A DNA stretch of 36,936 nt, from positions 1 to 36,936 of the forward strand of contig NZ_JAELUG010000070.1 of NCBI RefSeq assembly GCF_016429255.1, in the 5' to 3' direction. The number at the start of each line of letters is the position of its first letter. Position 1 is the first letter of the stretch. The position numbers were made by a program, and so were the translations under genes. Source of the stretch: Rhizobium sp. ASV8. GTDB lineage: Bacteria; Pseudomonadota; Alphaproteobacteria; Rhizobiales; Rhizobiaceae. Below are positions 1 to 7,904 of the stretch, one piece after another. Below the pieces are notes generated by a model. It had not been told where the DNA came from. It worked only from the letters and a program-made list of their open reading frames with translations, and did no database searches.

Positions 1-292
1 AATGGCCGAAGCGCGACACCATCAAGAGCACCTTCATGCGCTTCTTGCTGTCATGGAACTCGGCGACCATGGCGAACCTGTCGGAGATCGGCTTGAAGCC
101 TTCGACCAGCGCCGCCTCGCCGACACCCTCCTCGGAGATGAAGGAGACGCGCATGAAGAACATGCCGGTGTCGAGATCGTCGAACTGGCTGGAATCGACG
201 ATGTTGCAACCCTGCTCGGCAAGATAGCCGGTGATCGCCGCCACGATCCCGCGCGTCGATTTGCAGGATACAGTCAGTACGTAGTTTTTCAT
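1..292 (-). CDS. purU: Formyltetrahydrofolate deformylase, N-terminal part (runs off the left edge)
   Basis: Only the first 97 codons are in the window. The protein begins MKNYVLTVSCKSTRGIVAAI and shows an ACT domain (about residues 4-80) with the typical stretch on an N-terminus coping with a lost or deformylated cofactor, then the start of the formyltransferase-like catalytic domain. PurU hydrolyses 10-formyl-tetrahydrofolate to formate and tetrahydrofolate in the cytoplasm. The start at 292 follows a GAGGAAG ribosome site. It lies last in the minus-strand mgsABC-gmaS operon, which fits disposal of C1 units made by the N-methylglutamate dehydrogenase encoded nearby. A second ATG at 320, behind GGAGGGAAATT, opens a different frame and is not supported by homology. 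The catalytic residues lie outside the window. Confidence 0.88.
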   Translation of the reverse strand, partial: MKNYVLTVSCKSTRGIVAAITGYLAEQGCNIVDSSQFDDLDTGMFFMRVSFISEEGVGEAALVEGFKPISDRFAMVAEFHDSKKRMKVLLMVSRFGH

Positions 293-330
293 GCTGATCT
301 TCCTCACCGTCAACGGCCATAATTTCCCTC

Positions 331-359
331 CTGTGCCGGGAGATCGCGTCCCGGCACAG
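331..359. other. Strong intercistronic hairpin between gmaS and purU
   Basis: An 11-bp perfect inverted repeat (331-341 and 349-359, loop 7 nt) sits between the gmaS stop codon and purU. On the minus strand it has no T-tract after it and is followed directly by GGAGGG. It could be a partial terminator, an mRNA-stability stem that sets the gmaS/purU ratio, or both. Seen in sequence; role inferred. Confidence 0.6.
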
Positions 360-385
360 CAGTCCATTCAGGCGTCTTTTTTCAC

Positions 386-1693
386 TCAGATATCGAGCGT
401 GCTGTCGCGCTCCCACTGCGTGAAGTGCGAGCAGTAGGCGTTCCATTCCTGATGCTTGAGCTTCAGATAGGCTTCGGAGAACTCCGAACCGATTGCCTGC
501 TTCAGCCCCTCGTCCTCGTCATAGGCTCGCAGAGCATCGAGCAGATTGAGCGGCAGACGCGGCGCATTCTTTACCAGGTGTCCCTGCGCATACATATCGA
601 TGTCGTGGTGAGGTCCCGGATCGGCCCTGCTGCGCAGACCGTCAAGGCCTGCTGCAATGATGACCGCCTGTAAGAGGTAGGGATTGACCGCGCCATCGGG
701 CAGGCGCAGCTCGAAGCGCCCGGGGCCGGGGACACGCACCATATGGGTGCGGTTGTTGCCGGTCCATGTCACGGTGTTCGGAGACCAGGTCGCCCCCGAC
801 GTCGTGCGCGGCGCATTGATGCGCTTGTAGGAGTTGACCGTCGGATTGGTAATCGCCGCGAGCGACGAGGCATGCTTCATGATGCCGCCGAGAAAATGCC
901 TGCCCTCGGCCGACAGACCGAATTGGGCTTCCCGATCGGCAAAGACATTGATCCTGCCATCATTGTCCCATACGGAGATATGGCAATGGCAGCCATTGCC
1001 GGTCAGCCCCTTGAAGGGTTTCGGCATGAAGGTGGCGCGCAGGCCGTGCTTTTCGGCGATCGACTTGACCATGAACTTGAAGAAGGAATGCTTGTCGGCT
1101 GTCTTCAGCGTATCATCGAATTCCCAATTCATCTCGAACTGACCGTTGGCGTCCTCGTGGTCGTTCTGATAGGCCCCCCAACCGAGCTCCAGCATATAGT
1201 CGCAGATCTCGGAAATCACGTCGTAGCGCCGCATGACGGCCTGCTGGTCATAGCAGGGCTTTTCCGCCGTATCGTATTCGTCGGATATCTTGGCACCGTC
1301 GGCGGTGATCAGGAAGAATTCGGCTTCAACACCGGTCTTGACGCGCTTGCCCGCAGCTTCCGCCTCTTTCACGAGCTTTTTCAGCACGTTGCGCGGCGCT
1401 TGCGCAACCAGTTTGTCCTCCATCATGCAATCGGCCGCAACCCAGGCAACGTCCCTCTTCCATGGGAGCTGGATGACGGACGAGGCATCTGGCACAGCAA
1501 AAAGATCGGGATGGGCGGGTGTCATATCGAGCCAGGTGGCGAAGCCGGCAAAGCCGGCTCCGTCTTCCTGCATACCGGCAATTGCTTGAGCCGGTACCAG
1601 CTTGGCGCGCTGGCCGGAAAAAAGATCCGTATAGCTGATCATGAAATATTTGATGCCCTTGTCTTTGGCAAAGGCAGCAAGATCCAGTGTCAT
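386..1693 (-). CDS. gmaS: Gamma-glutamylmethylamide synthetase (GlnT-type glutamine synthetase family)
   Basis: 435 aa protein of the glutamine synthetase family: N-terminal beta-grasp part (about 1-105), then the catalytic ATP-grasp-like domain with GNGCHCHIS near residue 240 and NRTHMVRVPG near residue 315. Rhizobial copies are usually labelled type III glutamine synthetase GlnT. Because it is clustered with all three NMG synthase and all four NMG dehydrogenase genes, ligation of methylamine (rather than ammonia) to glutamate with ATP is the more likely main reaction, as known for GmaS of methylotrophs. It follows mgsC on the minus strand with 77 nt between, holding a 10-bp hairpin. The start at 1693 gives the family's normal N-terminus. 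Substrate choice cannot be proved from sequence; glutamine synthesis remains possible. Confidence 0.85.
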   Translation of the reverse strand: MTLDLAAFAKDKGIKYFMISYTDLFSGQRAKLVPAQAIAGMQEDGAGFAGFATWLDMTPAHPDLFAVPDASSVIQLPWKRDVAWVAADCMMEDKLVAQAPRNVLKKLVKEAEAAGKRVKTGVEAEFFLITADGAKISDEYDTAEKPCYDQQAVMRRYDVISEICDYMLELGWGAYQNDHEDANGQFEMNWEFDDTLKTADKHSFFKFMVKSIAEKHGLRATFMPKPFKGLTGNGCHCHISVWDNDGRINVFADREAQFGLSAEGRHFLGGIMKHASSLAAITNPTVNSYKRINAPRTTSGATWSPNTVTWTGNNRTHMVRVPGPGRFELRLPDGAVNPYLLQAVIIAAGLDGLRSRADPGPHHDIDMYAQGHLVKNAPRLPLNLLDALRAYDEDEGLKQAIGSEFSEAYLKLKHQEWNAYCSHFTQWERDSTLDI

Positions 1694-1741
1694 TCTCGTT
1701 CCCCTTTGGATTTCTTAGAGACACTTCGATGATGCATGGTG

Positions 1742-1765
1742 CGGCCGGGCCTTTCGGCCCGGCCG
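1742..1765. other. Intercistronic hairpin between mgsC and gmaS
   Basis: A 10-bp GC-only stem (1742-1751 with 1756-1765, 4-nt loop) lies just after the mgsC stop codon on the minus strand. No U-tract follows, so full termination is unlikely; a role in 3'-end protection of mgsC mRNA or partial readthrough is inferred. Confidence 0.6.
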
Positions 1766-1770
1766 GAATG

Positions 1771-3099
1771 TCAAAAGCCTCCCTTGCCCGGATACCAGTT
1801 GGTGCCGGCGAGCGGGATCTGCGCCATGGCGGCAGCTTCCATCGTCAACGCACAAAGATCCTCCGGTTCCAGGTTGTGCAGGTGATTCTTGCCACAAGCG
1901 CGCGCGATCGTCTGCGCTTCCAGCGTCATGACCTTCAGATAATTGGCAAGACGCCGGCCGGCTGCAATAGGGTCGAGACGGCTTGCAAGCTCCGGATCCT
2001 GCGTCGTGATGCCGGCCGGGTCCTTGCCCTCATGCCAGTCGTCATAAGCGCCGGCCGTCGTACCGAGCTTCTGGTACTCGTCTTCCCATTTCGGATCGTT
2101 GTCGCCGAGCGCAACCAGCGCCGCCGTGCCGATGGCAACCGCATCCGCGCCAAGCGCCAGCGCCTTTGCCACATCGGCGCCGGAGCGGATGCCGCCGGAG
2201 ATGATCAACTGCACCTTGCGATGCATGCCGAGATCCTGCAGCGCCTGCACGGCAGGGCGGATACAGGCAAGCGTCGGCATGCCGACATTCTCGATGAAGA
2301 CGTCCTGGGTCGCGGCCGTGCCGCCCTGCATCCCGTCAAGCACGACGACGTCGGCGCCGGCCTTGACGGCAAGCGCCGTGTCGTAATAGGGGCGCGCACC
2401 GCCGACCTTAACATAGATCGGCTTTTCCCAATCGGTGATCTCGCGCAGTTCCATGATCTTGATTTCAAGATCGTCCGGACCGGTCCAGTCAGGATGACGG
2501 CAAGCCGAACGCTGATCGATGCCCTTTGGAAGGTTGCGCATATTGGCGACACGATCGGAGATCTTCTGACCGAGCAGCATGCCGCCGCCGCCAGGCTTGG
2601 CCCCCTGCCCGACGACGACTTCGATCGCATCGGCTCGACGCAGGTCTTTCGGGTTCATGCCGTAACGCGAGGGGAGATACTGATAGACCAGTGTCTGCGA
2701 ATGGCCACGCTCTTCGTCCGTCATGCCGCCATCGCCTGTCGTGGTCGATGTTCCTGCAAGCGTCGCGCCGCGACCAAGTGCCTCCTTGGCGTTGCCGGAA
2801 AGCGCCCCGAAGCTCATGCCGGCAATGGTGATCGGGGTCTTGAGCGTGATGGGTTTCTTGGCAAAGCGGCTCCCGAGCACGACGGTTGTGTCGCATTTCT
2901 CGCGGTAACCCTCGAGCGGATAGCGCGAGATCGAGGCACCGAGGAACAGAAGATCGTCGAAATGCGGCACCTTGCGCTTCGTTCCGGCACCGCGGATGTC
3001 GTAGATGCCGGTCGCCGCAGCGCGGCGGATTTCCGCAAGCGTGTGATCGTCGAAGGTCGCCGACTTGCGGGGCGGCGTATACGGATTGTGATAGCTCAT
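1771..3099 (-). CDS. mgsC: N-methylglutamate synthase subunit C (FMN-binding glutamate synthase domain 2; GlxD-like)
   Basis: 442 aa, matching the FMN/alpha-ketoglutarate-binding barrel domain of GltB as a separate subunit. Visible: AGMSFGALSGNAKEALG (about 94-110), the glycine-rich GQGAKPGGGGMLLGQK (about 164-179), VVLDGMQGGTAATQ (about 254) and SGGIRSGADVAKALALGADA (about 302). It transfers the methylamino group to 2-oxoglutarate/glutamate carbon to give N-methylglutamate, working with the amidotransferase-like MgsA and MgsB. In true glutamate synthases the stretch before GI.TQDP carries cysteines for a 3Fe-4S cluster; here it reads WHEGKDPAGITTQDP with no cysteine. The start at 3099 is 15 nt after the mgsB stop, so the genes are translated together. 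GlxD is the older rhizobial name. Confidence 0.87.
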   Translation of the reverse strand: MSYHNPYTPPRKSATFDDHTLAEIRRAAATGIYDIRGAGTKRKVPHFDDLLFLGASISRYPLEGYREKCDTTVVLGSRFAKKPITLKTPITIAGMSFGALSGNAKEALGRGATLAGTSTTTGDGGMTDEERGHSQTLVYQYLPSRYGMNPKDLRRADAIEVVVGQGAKPGGGGMLLGQKISDRVANMRNLPKGIDQRSACRHPDWTGPDDLEIKIMELREITDWEKPIYVKVGGARPYYDTALAVKAGADVVVLDGMQGGTAATQDVFIENVGMPTLACIRPAVQALQDLGMHRKVQLIISGGIRSGADVAKALALGADAVAIGTAALVALGDNDPKWEDEYQKLGTTAGAYDDWHEGKDPAGITTQDPELASRLDPIAAGRRLANYLKVMTLEAQTIARACGKNHLHNLEPEDLCALTMEAAAMAQIPLAGTNWYPGKGGF

Positions 3100-3114
3100 G
3101 AGGTCCCCTTCGTC

Positions 3115-3801
3115 TCAATAGGCGTCGGCATTGTCGATGTTGAAATTATAGAGTCTGCGCGCCGATCCGTAGCGCTTGAACTCTTCCGGCCTGACGCCGC
3201 GCGCACCCGCCTTCTCAAGAAGCTCGGAGAGCTTTTCCAGATGCTCCGGGCGCATTTCCTTTTCGATACAATCGGCGCCGAGGCTTTTCACCGAGCCGCG
3301 CACAAACAGCTTGGCCTCATAAAGGCTGTCGCCCAGCGCATCGCCGGCATCGCCCAACACGACCAAATGGCCCGACTGCCCCATGAAAGCAGACATATGA
3401 CCGATATTGCCGTGGACGACGATGTCGATGCCCTTCATCGAAATACCGCAGCGCGACGCCGCATTACCCTTGATGACAAGCAGGCCGCCACGGCCGGTCG
3501 CGCCCGCATATTGGCTGGCATCACCTTCAATGACGACGCTGCCGGACATCATGTTTTCGGCAACGCCAGGACCGGCGGAACCATGCACCGTAACGTTGCC
3601 GCCGTCGTTCATGCCGGCGCAGTAATAGCCCACGGAGCCCTTGATATCGACGGTGACGGGCGCGTCGATACCGGCGGCCACAGCATGATGGCCGCGTGGA
3701 TTGACGACTTCGAAGGCTAGATCATTGGCGCCTGCTGGAAGGCCATGAAGGGCGCTGTTGAGTTCGCGCAAAGGCGTGACGGATAGGTCGAAAACTGGCA
3801 T
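3115..3801 (-). CDS. mgsB: N-methylglutamate synthase subunit B (GXGXG/GltB3 domain; GlxC-like)
   Basis: 228 aa stand-alone copy of the C-terminal right-handed beta-helix (GXGXG) domain of glutamate synthase. The repeating turns are visible as VKGSVGYYCAGM, VHGSAGPGVAENM, IKGNAASRCG, VHGNIGHMS and VLGDAGDALGDS from about residue 50 to 160. The domain has no active site; in GltB it holds the amidotransferase and synthase domains in place, and in NMG synthase it is its own subunit. It lies between mgsA (30 nt gap) and mgsC (15 nt gap), all minus strand, in the usual mgsABC order. Start at 3801 follows an AGAGAG-like site. Function is by family and context. Confidence 0.87.
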   Translation of the reverse strand: MPVFDLSVTPLRELNSALHGLPAGANDLAFEVVNPRGHHAVAAGIDAPVTVDIKGSVGYYCAGMNDGGNVTVHGSAGPGVAENMMSGSVVIEGDASQYAGATGRGGLLVIKGNAASRCGISMKGIDIVVHGNIGHMSAFMGQSGHLVVLGDAGDALGDSLYEAKLFVRGSVKSLGADCIEKEMRPEHLEKLSELLEKAGARGVRPEEFKRYGSARRLYNFNIDNADAY

Positions 3802-3831
3802 GAAAAACTCTCTCGTTTCCAGCGCGCCTGA

Positions 3832-4740
3832 TCAGGCAGCCTTTTCGTGATCCCAGAAATAAACGGTTGCCGGTTCCGGCTCCCAGATGCGGGCGTTCTC
3901 GATGCCCGGGAGATTGACAAGCGCACGATATTCCGAGCCGAAAGCCACATATTGAACGGTTTCAGCCATGACCGCCGGCTTGCAGGCGATGGGATCGCGA
4001 ACGACACCGAAACCCGACTTGGTACCGACGACGAAGGTGAAGAAGCCGTCGAGATCATCGACCGCGCTTTCGAGCGCCGCGCCGAGATCCTTGCCCTTTG
4101 CCATTTCGGCCGTGAGATAGGCGGCTGCGACCTCGGTGTCGTTTTCCGTCTCAAAGCTCATGCCGATGCGCTTGAGCTCGCGACGCAGGTTATTGTGGTT
4201 CGACAGCGAACCGTTATGCACCAGGCACTGATCCGAACCGGTAGAGAAGGGATGCGCACCAAGCGTGGTCACGGCCGATTCCGTCGCCATGCGCGTGTGC
4301 CCGATACCATGCGTGCCGGACATGCCGGTGACGCCAAAGCGCGTGACTACATCTTTTGGCAGGCCGACTTCCTTGTAGATCTCAACGGTATCGCCGCTGC
4401 TCATGACACGGATATTCGGACGCAGTGCAGTCAGGGCTGCCCTGCCCTCGTCAAGCTTTCCCTTTGCAAGCGTAATGACTGCGTGCGTGCTCTTGACCGT
4501 CACGGCAACGGGAGCGTCGAGCGCCCGTCTGAGCTCATATTCAAGCCCGTCGAAGTCCTTTGCCGGATCGGGCGACTGAACGGTTATCTTCGCCGTGTTG
4601 CCGCTATCATTGCCATAGATCGCAATGCCTGCGCTATCAGGTCCGCGATCGGTCATCGTGACAAGCATAGAGGACAAAAGCGCGCCGAGTTTCGGCTCCA
4701 GCGCCTTATCCTTCAAGAAAAGACCGACAATTCCGCACAT
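3832..4740 (-). CDS. mgsA: N-methylglutamate synthase subunit A (class II glutamine amidotransferase-like; GlxB-like)
   Basis: 302 aa class II (Ntn) glutamine amidotransferase domain. I chose the ATG at 4740 because it puts the catalytic cysteine at position 2 (MCGIVGLF) and because GGAGG lies 9 nt upstream; the frame stays open 16 codons further up but that would bury the nucleophile. Other family marks are TDRGPDSAGIA (about 30), GTHGIGHTRMATES (about 143) with the conserved arginine, and VHNGSLSNHNNLRREL (about 174). It should release methylamine from gamma-glutamylmethylamide made by GmaS and pass it to MgsC. It is the first gene of the mgsABC-gmaS-purU run and lies 93 nt downstream of a cupin-XRE regulator gene on the same strand. 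Confidence 0.88.
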   Translation of the reverse strand: MCGIVGLFLKDKALEPKLGALLSSMLVTMTDRGPDSAGIAIYGNDSGNTAKITVQSPDPAKDFDGLEYELRRALDAPVAVTVKSTHAVITLAKGKLDEGRAALTALRPNIRVMSSGDTVEIYKEVGLPKDVVTRFGVTGMSGTHGIGHTRMATESAVTTLGAHPFSTGSDQCLVHNGSLSNHNNLRRELKRIGMSFETENDTEVAAAYLTAEMAKGKDLGAALESAVDDLDGFFTFVVGTKSGFGVVRDPIACKPAVMAETVQYVAFGSEYRALVNLPGIENARIWEPEPATVYFWDHEKAA

Positions 4741-4804
4741 GCCCAAAGCCTCCATTTTCGCATCTGCAAAAATGGCTATCAGGTCCATGGCGCATTTTCA
4801 ACTC

Positions 4805-4825
4805 AAAAGAATAATATTTTCTTTT
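4805..4825. promoter_or_regulatory. Candidate operator upstream of mgsA
   Basis: AAAAGAA (4805-4811) and TTCTTTT (4819-4825) form a perfect 7-bp inverted repeat around an AT-only 7-nt spacer, in the gap between the cupin-XRE gene and mgsA, 65-85 nt upstream of the mgsA start. Such dyads are typical of XRE-cupin binding sites. Seen in sequence; binding is inferred. Confidence 0.4.
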
Positions 4826-4833
4826 AAGGCAAG

Positions 4834-5517
4834 TTATCCAGGCTTGCCCCGCTGCGGATAGCTGATGATCGACAGGTATTTTGCCGGCAGCTTCACCAAC
4901 ACCTCCGGACCATGCGGCGCGTCGGCATCGAAGAAGAGACTATCGCCGGGCTGCATGGGATAAAGCTCGTCGCCATGGCGGTACATAACCTCGCCCTCCA
5001 GCATATAGAGGAACTCCATGCCCTCGTGCTGGAACGTCGGAAAGACATCGGAATCGGCCGTCAACGTGATGAGATAGGGCTCGACGATAACGCCGCTCGA
5101 ATTGTTGTCGATATGGCCGAGCAGATTATATTGATGGCCGGCGCGCGTGCCGCGCCGTTCTAGCTCGACACCCTGCCCCGCTTTGACGAAAACGGCGTTG
5201 TGCGGCTCCTCATAGCGCCGGAAGAAGGACGTGAGCGGCACCCCTAGCGCTCGGGAAAGTGATTGCAGCGTCGTCAGGGACGGCGAGATATTGCCGTTTT
5301 CGATCTTCGACAACATGCCGAGCGAGATACCGGTCGCAGCAGCTAGATCCGTGACGGTGATACCGAGCTTCTTGCGATAGGCGCGCACTTCGTGGCCGAT
5401 CGCCATCTCGAGATTGTTCTCTTTGGGCTCGCGCACCGCATGCGGGTCTTGCAAAAAAGCTGGGCGTCCACCGTGGGTTGGGTCATCGGTCGATAATTTA
5501 TCTGCCTTGGGTTTCAT
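4834..5517 (-). CDS. XRE-family transcriptional regulator with C-terminal cupin domain
   Basis: 227 aa. Helix-turn-helix of the XRE/Cro type at about residues 42-98 (VRAYRKKLGITVTDLAAATG, then GMLSKIENGNISPSLTTLQS), followed by a cupin sensor domain (about 150-222) with HEGMEFLYMLEGEV and PGDSLFFDADAPH. The first ~35 residues are an unstructured, family-variable tail. Such proteins sense a small metabolite through the cupin barrel and repress or activate a neighbouring amine or amino-acid catabolic operon. It lies directly upstream of mgsA, same strand, so it is the natural candidate regulator of mgsABC-gmaS. The ligand is unknown; methylamine, gamma-glutamylmethylamide or N-methylglutamate are guesses. 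Confidence 0.85.
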   Translation of the reverse strand: MKPKADKLSTDDPTHGGRPAFLQDPHAVREPKENNLEMAIGHEVRAYRKKLGITVTDLAAATGISLGMLSKIENGNISPSLTTLQSLSRALGVPLTSFFRRYEEPHNAVFVKAGQGVELERRGTRAGHQYNLLGHIDNNSSGVIVEPYLITLTADSDVFPTFQHEGMEFLYMLEGEVMYRHGDELYPMQPGDSLFFDADAPHGPEVLVKLPAKYLSIISYPQRGKPG

Positions 5518-5543
5518 TCTATATCCTTTTTTCGGCAGGGCTG

Positions 5544-5567
5544 CTGGGAAGGACTCTATCCTCCCAG
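5544..5567 (-). terminator. Hairpin after the glxA-type regulator gene
   Basis: CTGGG + AGGA pair with TCCT + CCCAG (5544-5567, one bulged A, 5-nt loop) just downstream of the regulator gene ending at 5594 on the minus strand. No clear T-run follows at once (a T/A-rich run comes ~13 nt later), so termination is only a guess. Confidence 0.35.
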
Positions 5568-5593
5568 TGAAATTTTCTCAATTGCGACGAATA

Positions 5594-6553
5594 TCACGCC
5601 TGACGAGTGTCGCCGGGTGCAATCCCATAAAGAGAGCGAAAGGCGCGAGCAAAATGCGCCCCGCTGGAAAAGCCGGTAGCAATGGCGATTTCAGAGATCG
5701 AAAGCGGGCTCTGTTCCAGAAGCCGCCGGGCAGTCTGCAGCCTTATCCGCCGATATTGATCGAGAAACGTCGAACCGAGATGTCTGGCAAACAACCGGTC
5801 GAGATGTCGCGGTGTGACCCCGGCAATCCGGGCCATGGCCGTGCGATCGAGCGGCATCTCGATCGTCTCCTCCATTTTTTCAAGGACGCTCAGCAGGCCT
5901 GGATGGTGGACACCATAACGCTCGGCGAGCGAACCGCGTTGCGGCGCGGCGGGCTCGCCGACCTCGGTGTGCAGATACCAGTCGCTGACGCGGCGGGCAA
6001 AATCGGCGCCCATGCGCTCGGATATCAGCACATGCATCATGTCGAGGGGCGCAATGCCACCGCCACAGGTGATGCGGTTTCCGTCAACGACGAAGCGTGC
6101 CTGGCGCGGTGACAGGGCGGGAAATGCCTCCAGAAGAGCCGGCGCATGTTCCCAATGAATCGTAAAATCACGCTCGGCCATTAGGCCGGCCGCTGCAAGC
6201 AGATAAGGGCCGCCGGAAATGCCGCCGATGCGCACGCCCTCCCGTGCCAGTTGGCGAAGACAGGCGAGAACCGAAGGGTAATCCCAATCGCGCGGCGATC
6301 CGCCGGCGCAGACGAAGACGGTGCCGAGACCCGATCCGCGACCTGGAAGAGGTTCAGCCGGCACCGGCACGCCCCCCGACGAGACCGCCGGGGTACCGCC
6401 CGGTGAAAAGATCGAAATCCGATAGATTTCGCGCCCAGCCAGCAGGTTGGCCGCACGCAGCGGCTCGCTTGCGGAGGCAAAGGACATCAATGCGAATCCC
6501 GGGATCAGGATGAAGCCAATCGTCTGGGTATTTTTCGTATCGATCGAGGCCAT
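5594..6553 (-). CDS. glxA: GlxA-family transcriptional regulator (DJ-1/PfpI-like + AraC HTH)
   Basis: 319 aa. N-terminal DJ-1/PfpI amidotransferase-like domain (about 10-180; GFALMSFASASEPLRAAN, VFVCAGGSPRDW, GGISGGPYLLAAAGLM) and a C-terminal AraC/XylS double helix-turn-helix (about 215-315; RIAGVTPRHLDRLFARHLG and SISEIAIATGFSSGAHFAR). The name follows the S. meliloti glxA gene next to glxBCD-glnT. In related regulators the first domain binds a quaternary-amine or amino-acid ligand and is not catalytic. It is divergent from mgdA with 88 nt between, so it probably activates the dehydrogenase operon when a methylated amine or its adduct is present. Start ATG at 6553 follows AAAAGGG. The ligand cannot be read from sequence. 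Confidence 0.88.
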   Translation of the reverse strand: MASIDTKNTQTIGFILIPGFALMSFASASEPLRAANLLAGREIYRISIFSPGGTPAVSSGGVPVPAEPLPGRGSGLGTVFVCAGGSPRDWDYPSVLACLRQLAREGVRIGGISGGPYLLAAAGLMAERDFTIHWEHAPALLEAFPALSPRQARFVVDGNRITCGGGIAPLDMMHVLISERMGADFARRVSDWYLHTEVGEPAAPQRGSLAERYGVHHPGLLSVLEKMEETIEMPLDRTAMARIAGVTPRHLDRLFARHLGSTFLDQYRRIRLQTARRLLEQSPLSISEIAIATGFSSGAHFARAFRSLYGIAPGDTRQA

Positions 6554-6576
6554 GTCCCTTTTCTATCGAAATAGGT

Positions 6577-6586
6577 CCCAATTGGG
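6577..6586. promoter_or_regulatory. Palindrome in the glxA/mgdA divergent promoter region
   Basis: CCCAATTGGG is a perfect 10-bp palindrome in the 88-nt gap between the divergent regulator gene and mgdA. It is the clearest dyad there and could be part of an operator, but AraC-type sites are often direct repeats, so support is weak. Confidence 0.25.
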
Positions 6587-6641
6587 CAAGTCGGCATTTT
6601 TCACTCTGTCATCATGAGGGGAATTCAAGGCGGATCGAACC

Positions 6642-7892
6642 ATGCGCTATTCGGCTTTCTCAGTTTTCCTCAATGGCCTTCGCGGCAATGCCGGCTGGGC
6701 GCCTGCCTGGCGCCAGCCAGAGCCGAAACCACAGTATGATGTGATCATCGTCGGGGGTGGCGGCCACGGTTTGGCGACAGCCTACTATCTCTCCAAGACC
6801 TTCGGCGTTACCAATGTCGCCGTTTTGGAAAAGGGTTATCTCGGCTCGGGCAATATCGGCCGCAACACGACGATCATCCGTTCCAACTACCTGTTGCCTG
6901 GCAACAATCCCTTCTACGAACTCTCGATGAAGCTCTGGGAAGGCCTGGAGCAGGATTTCAACTTCAACGCCATGGTCTCGCAACGCGGCGTGATCAATCT
7001 CTTCCATTCGGATGCCCAGCGCGACGCCTATACGCGCCGTGGCAATGCGATGCGCCTGCACGGCGTCGACGCTAAGCTACTGGACCGCGATGCCGTTCGC
7101 AAGAAATTGCCCTTTCTCGATTTCGACAATGCCCGCTTCCCGATCATGGGCGGACTGCTGCAGGCGCGTGGCGGCACGGTTCGCCACGATGCCGTTGCCT
7201 GGGGCTATGCCCGCGGCGGCGACAGTCGCGGCGTCGATATCATCACCGGCTGCGAGGTAACCGGCATTCGAACGGAAAGCGGCCGCGTCACGGGCGTCGA
7301 AACCACGAAAGGCTTCATCGGATGCGGCAAGCTCGCGCTTGCGGCTGCCGGCAATTCCACCGTCGTCGCCGATATGGCCGGCCTGCGCCTGCCGATCGAA
7401 AGTCATGTACTTCAGGCTTTCGTCTCCGAGGGGCTGAAACCCTTCATCGATTGCGTGGTCACCTTCGGCGCCGGGCATTTCTATGTCTCGCAGTCCGACA
7501 AGGGCGGTCTCGTCTTCGGCGGTGATATCGACGGCTATAATTCCTATGCTCAGCGCGGCAACCTTGCGACCGTCGAGCATGTCGCCGAAGCGGGCGTGGC
7601 GATGATCCCGGCGCTGACCCGGATCCGCTACCTGCGGAGCTGGGGCGGCATCATGGACATGAGCATGGATGGCTCTCCGATCATCGACCGCACCCATATC
7701 GACAATCTCTATCTTAACGCCGGCTGGTGCTACGGCGGCTTCAAGGCCACCCCGGCGTCGGGCTATTGCTATGCTCATCTCATCGCCCGCAACGAGCCAC
7801 ATGAAACGGCACGGCAGTTGCGCCTCGACCGCTTCCAGCGTGGTTATCAGATCGATGAAAAGGGCGTCGGCGCCCAACCGAACCTGCATTGA
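6642..7892 (+). CDS. mgdA: N-methylglutamate dehydrogenase subunit A (sarcosine oxidase beta-like)
   Basis: 416 aa flavoprotein of the SoxB family. A dinucleotide-binding fold starts at residue 33 (DVIIVGGGGHGLATAYYLS) with the acidic end at VLEKGYLGSGN; the FAD-dependent amine oxidase fold continues to RYLRSWGGIMDMSMDGSPII (about 329) and GWCYGGFKATPASG. His182 in RHDAVAWGY is, as I recall, where heterotetrameric sarcosine oxidases attach FMN covalently. The subunit oxidises the N-methyl group of N-methylglutamate. It is first in the plus-strand mgdABCD operon (12 nt to mgdB). Order beta-delta-alpha-gamma equals soxBDAG, so plain sarcosine oxidase is the alternative; the mgs/gmaS neighbours favour N-methylglutamate as substrate. 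Confidence 0.87.
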   Translation: MRYSAFSVFLNGLRGNAGWAPAWRQPEPKPQYDVIIVGGGGHGLATAYYLSKTFGVTNVAVLEKGYLGSGNIGRNTTIIRSNYLLPGNNPFYELSMKLWEGLEQDFNFNAMVSQRGVINLFHSDAQRDAYTRRGNAMRLHGVDAKLLDRDAVRKKLPFLDFDNARFPIMGGLLQARGGTVRHDAVAWGYARGGDSRGVDIITGCEVTGIRTESGRVTGVETTKGFIGCGKLALAAAGNSTVVADMAGLRLPIESHVLQAFVSEGLKPFIDCVVTFGAGHFYVSQSDKGGLVFGGDIDGYNSYAQRGNLATVEHVAEAGVAMIPALTRIRYLRSWGGIMDMSMDGSPIIDRTHIDNLYLNAGWCYGGFKATPASGYCYAHLIARNEPHETARQLRLDRFQRGYQIDEKGVGAQPNLH

Positions 7893-7904
7893 GGACATGA
7901 CGAC

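Noticed and set aside
386..1693. Housekeeping glutamine synthetase
   Set aside because: Length and neighbours differ from GlnA; the mgs/mgd context favours GmaS, though side activity on ammonia is not excluded.
743..1732. A 329-codon plus-strand frame
   Set aside because: Antisense to gmaS, no ribosome site and no family resemblance.
1687..3720. A 677-codon open frame on the plus strand
   Set aside because: It is exactly antisense to mgsC and mgsB, is arginine/alanine-rich and shows no domain; high GC removes stops on the opposite strand.
1771..4740. Split ferredoxin- or NADPH-dependent glutamate synthase
   Set aside because: No small GltD subunit nearby and no Fe-S cysteines in the synthase part; the three-gene layout equals mgsABC.
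3847..4827. A 326-codon plus-strand frame
   Set aside because: Antisense to mgsA; the minus strand encodes a complete amidotransferase domain with Cys2.
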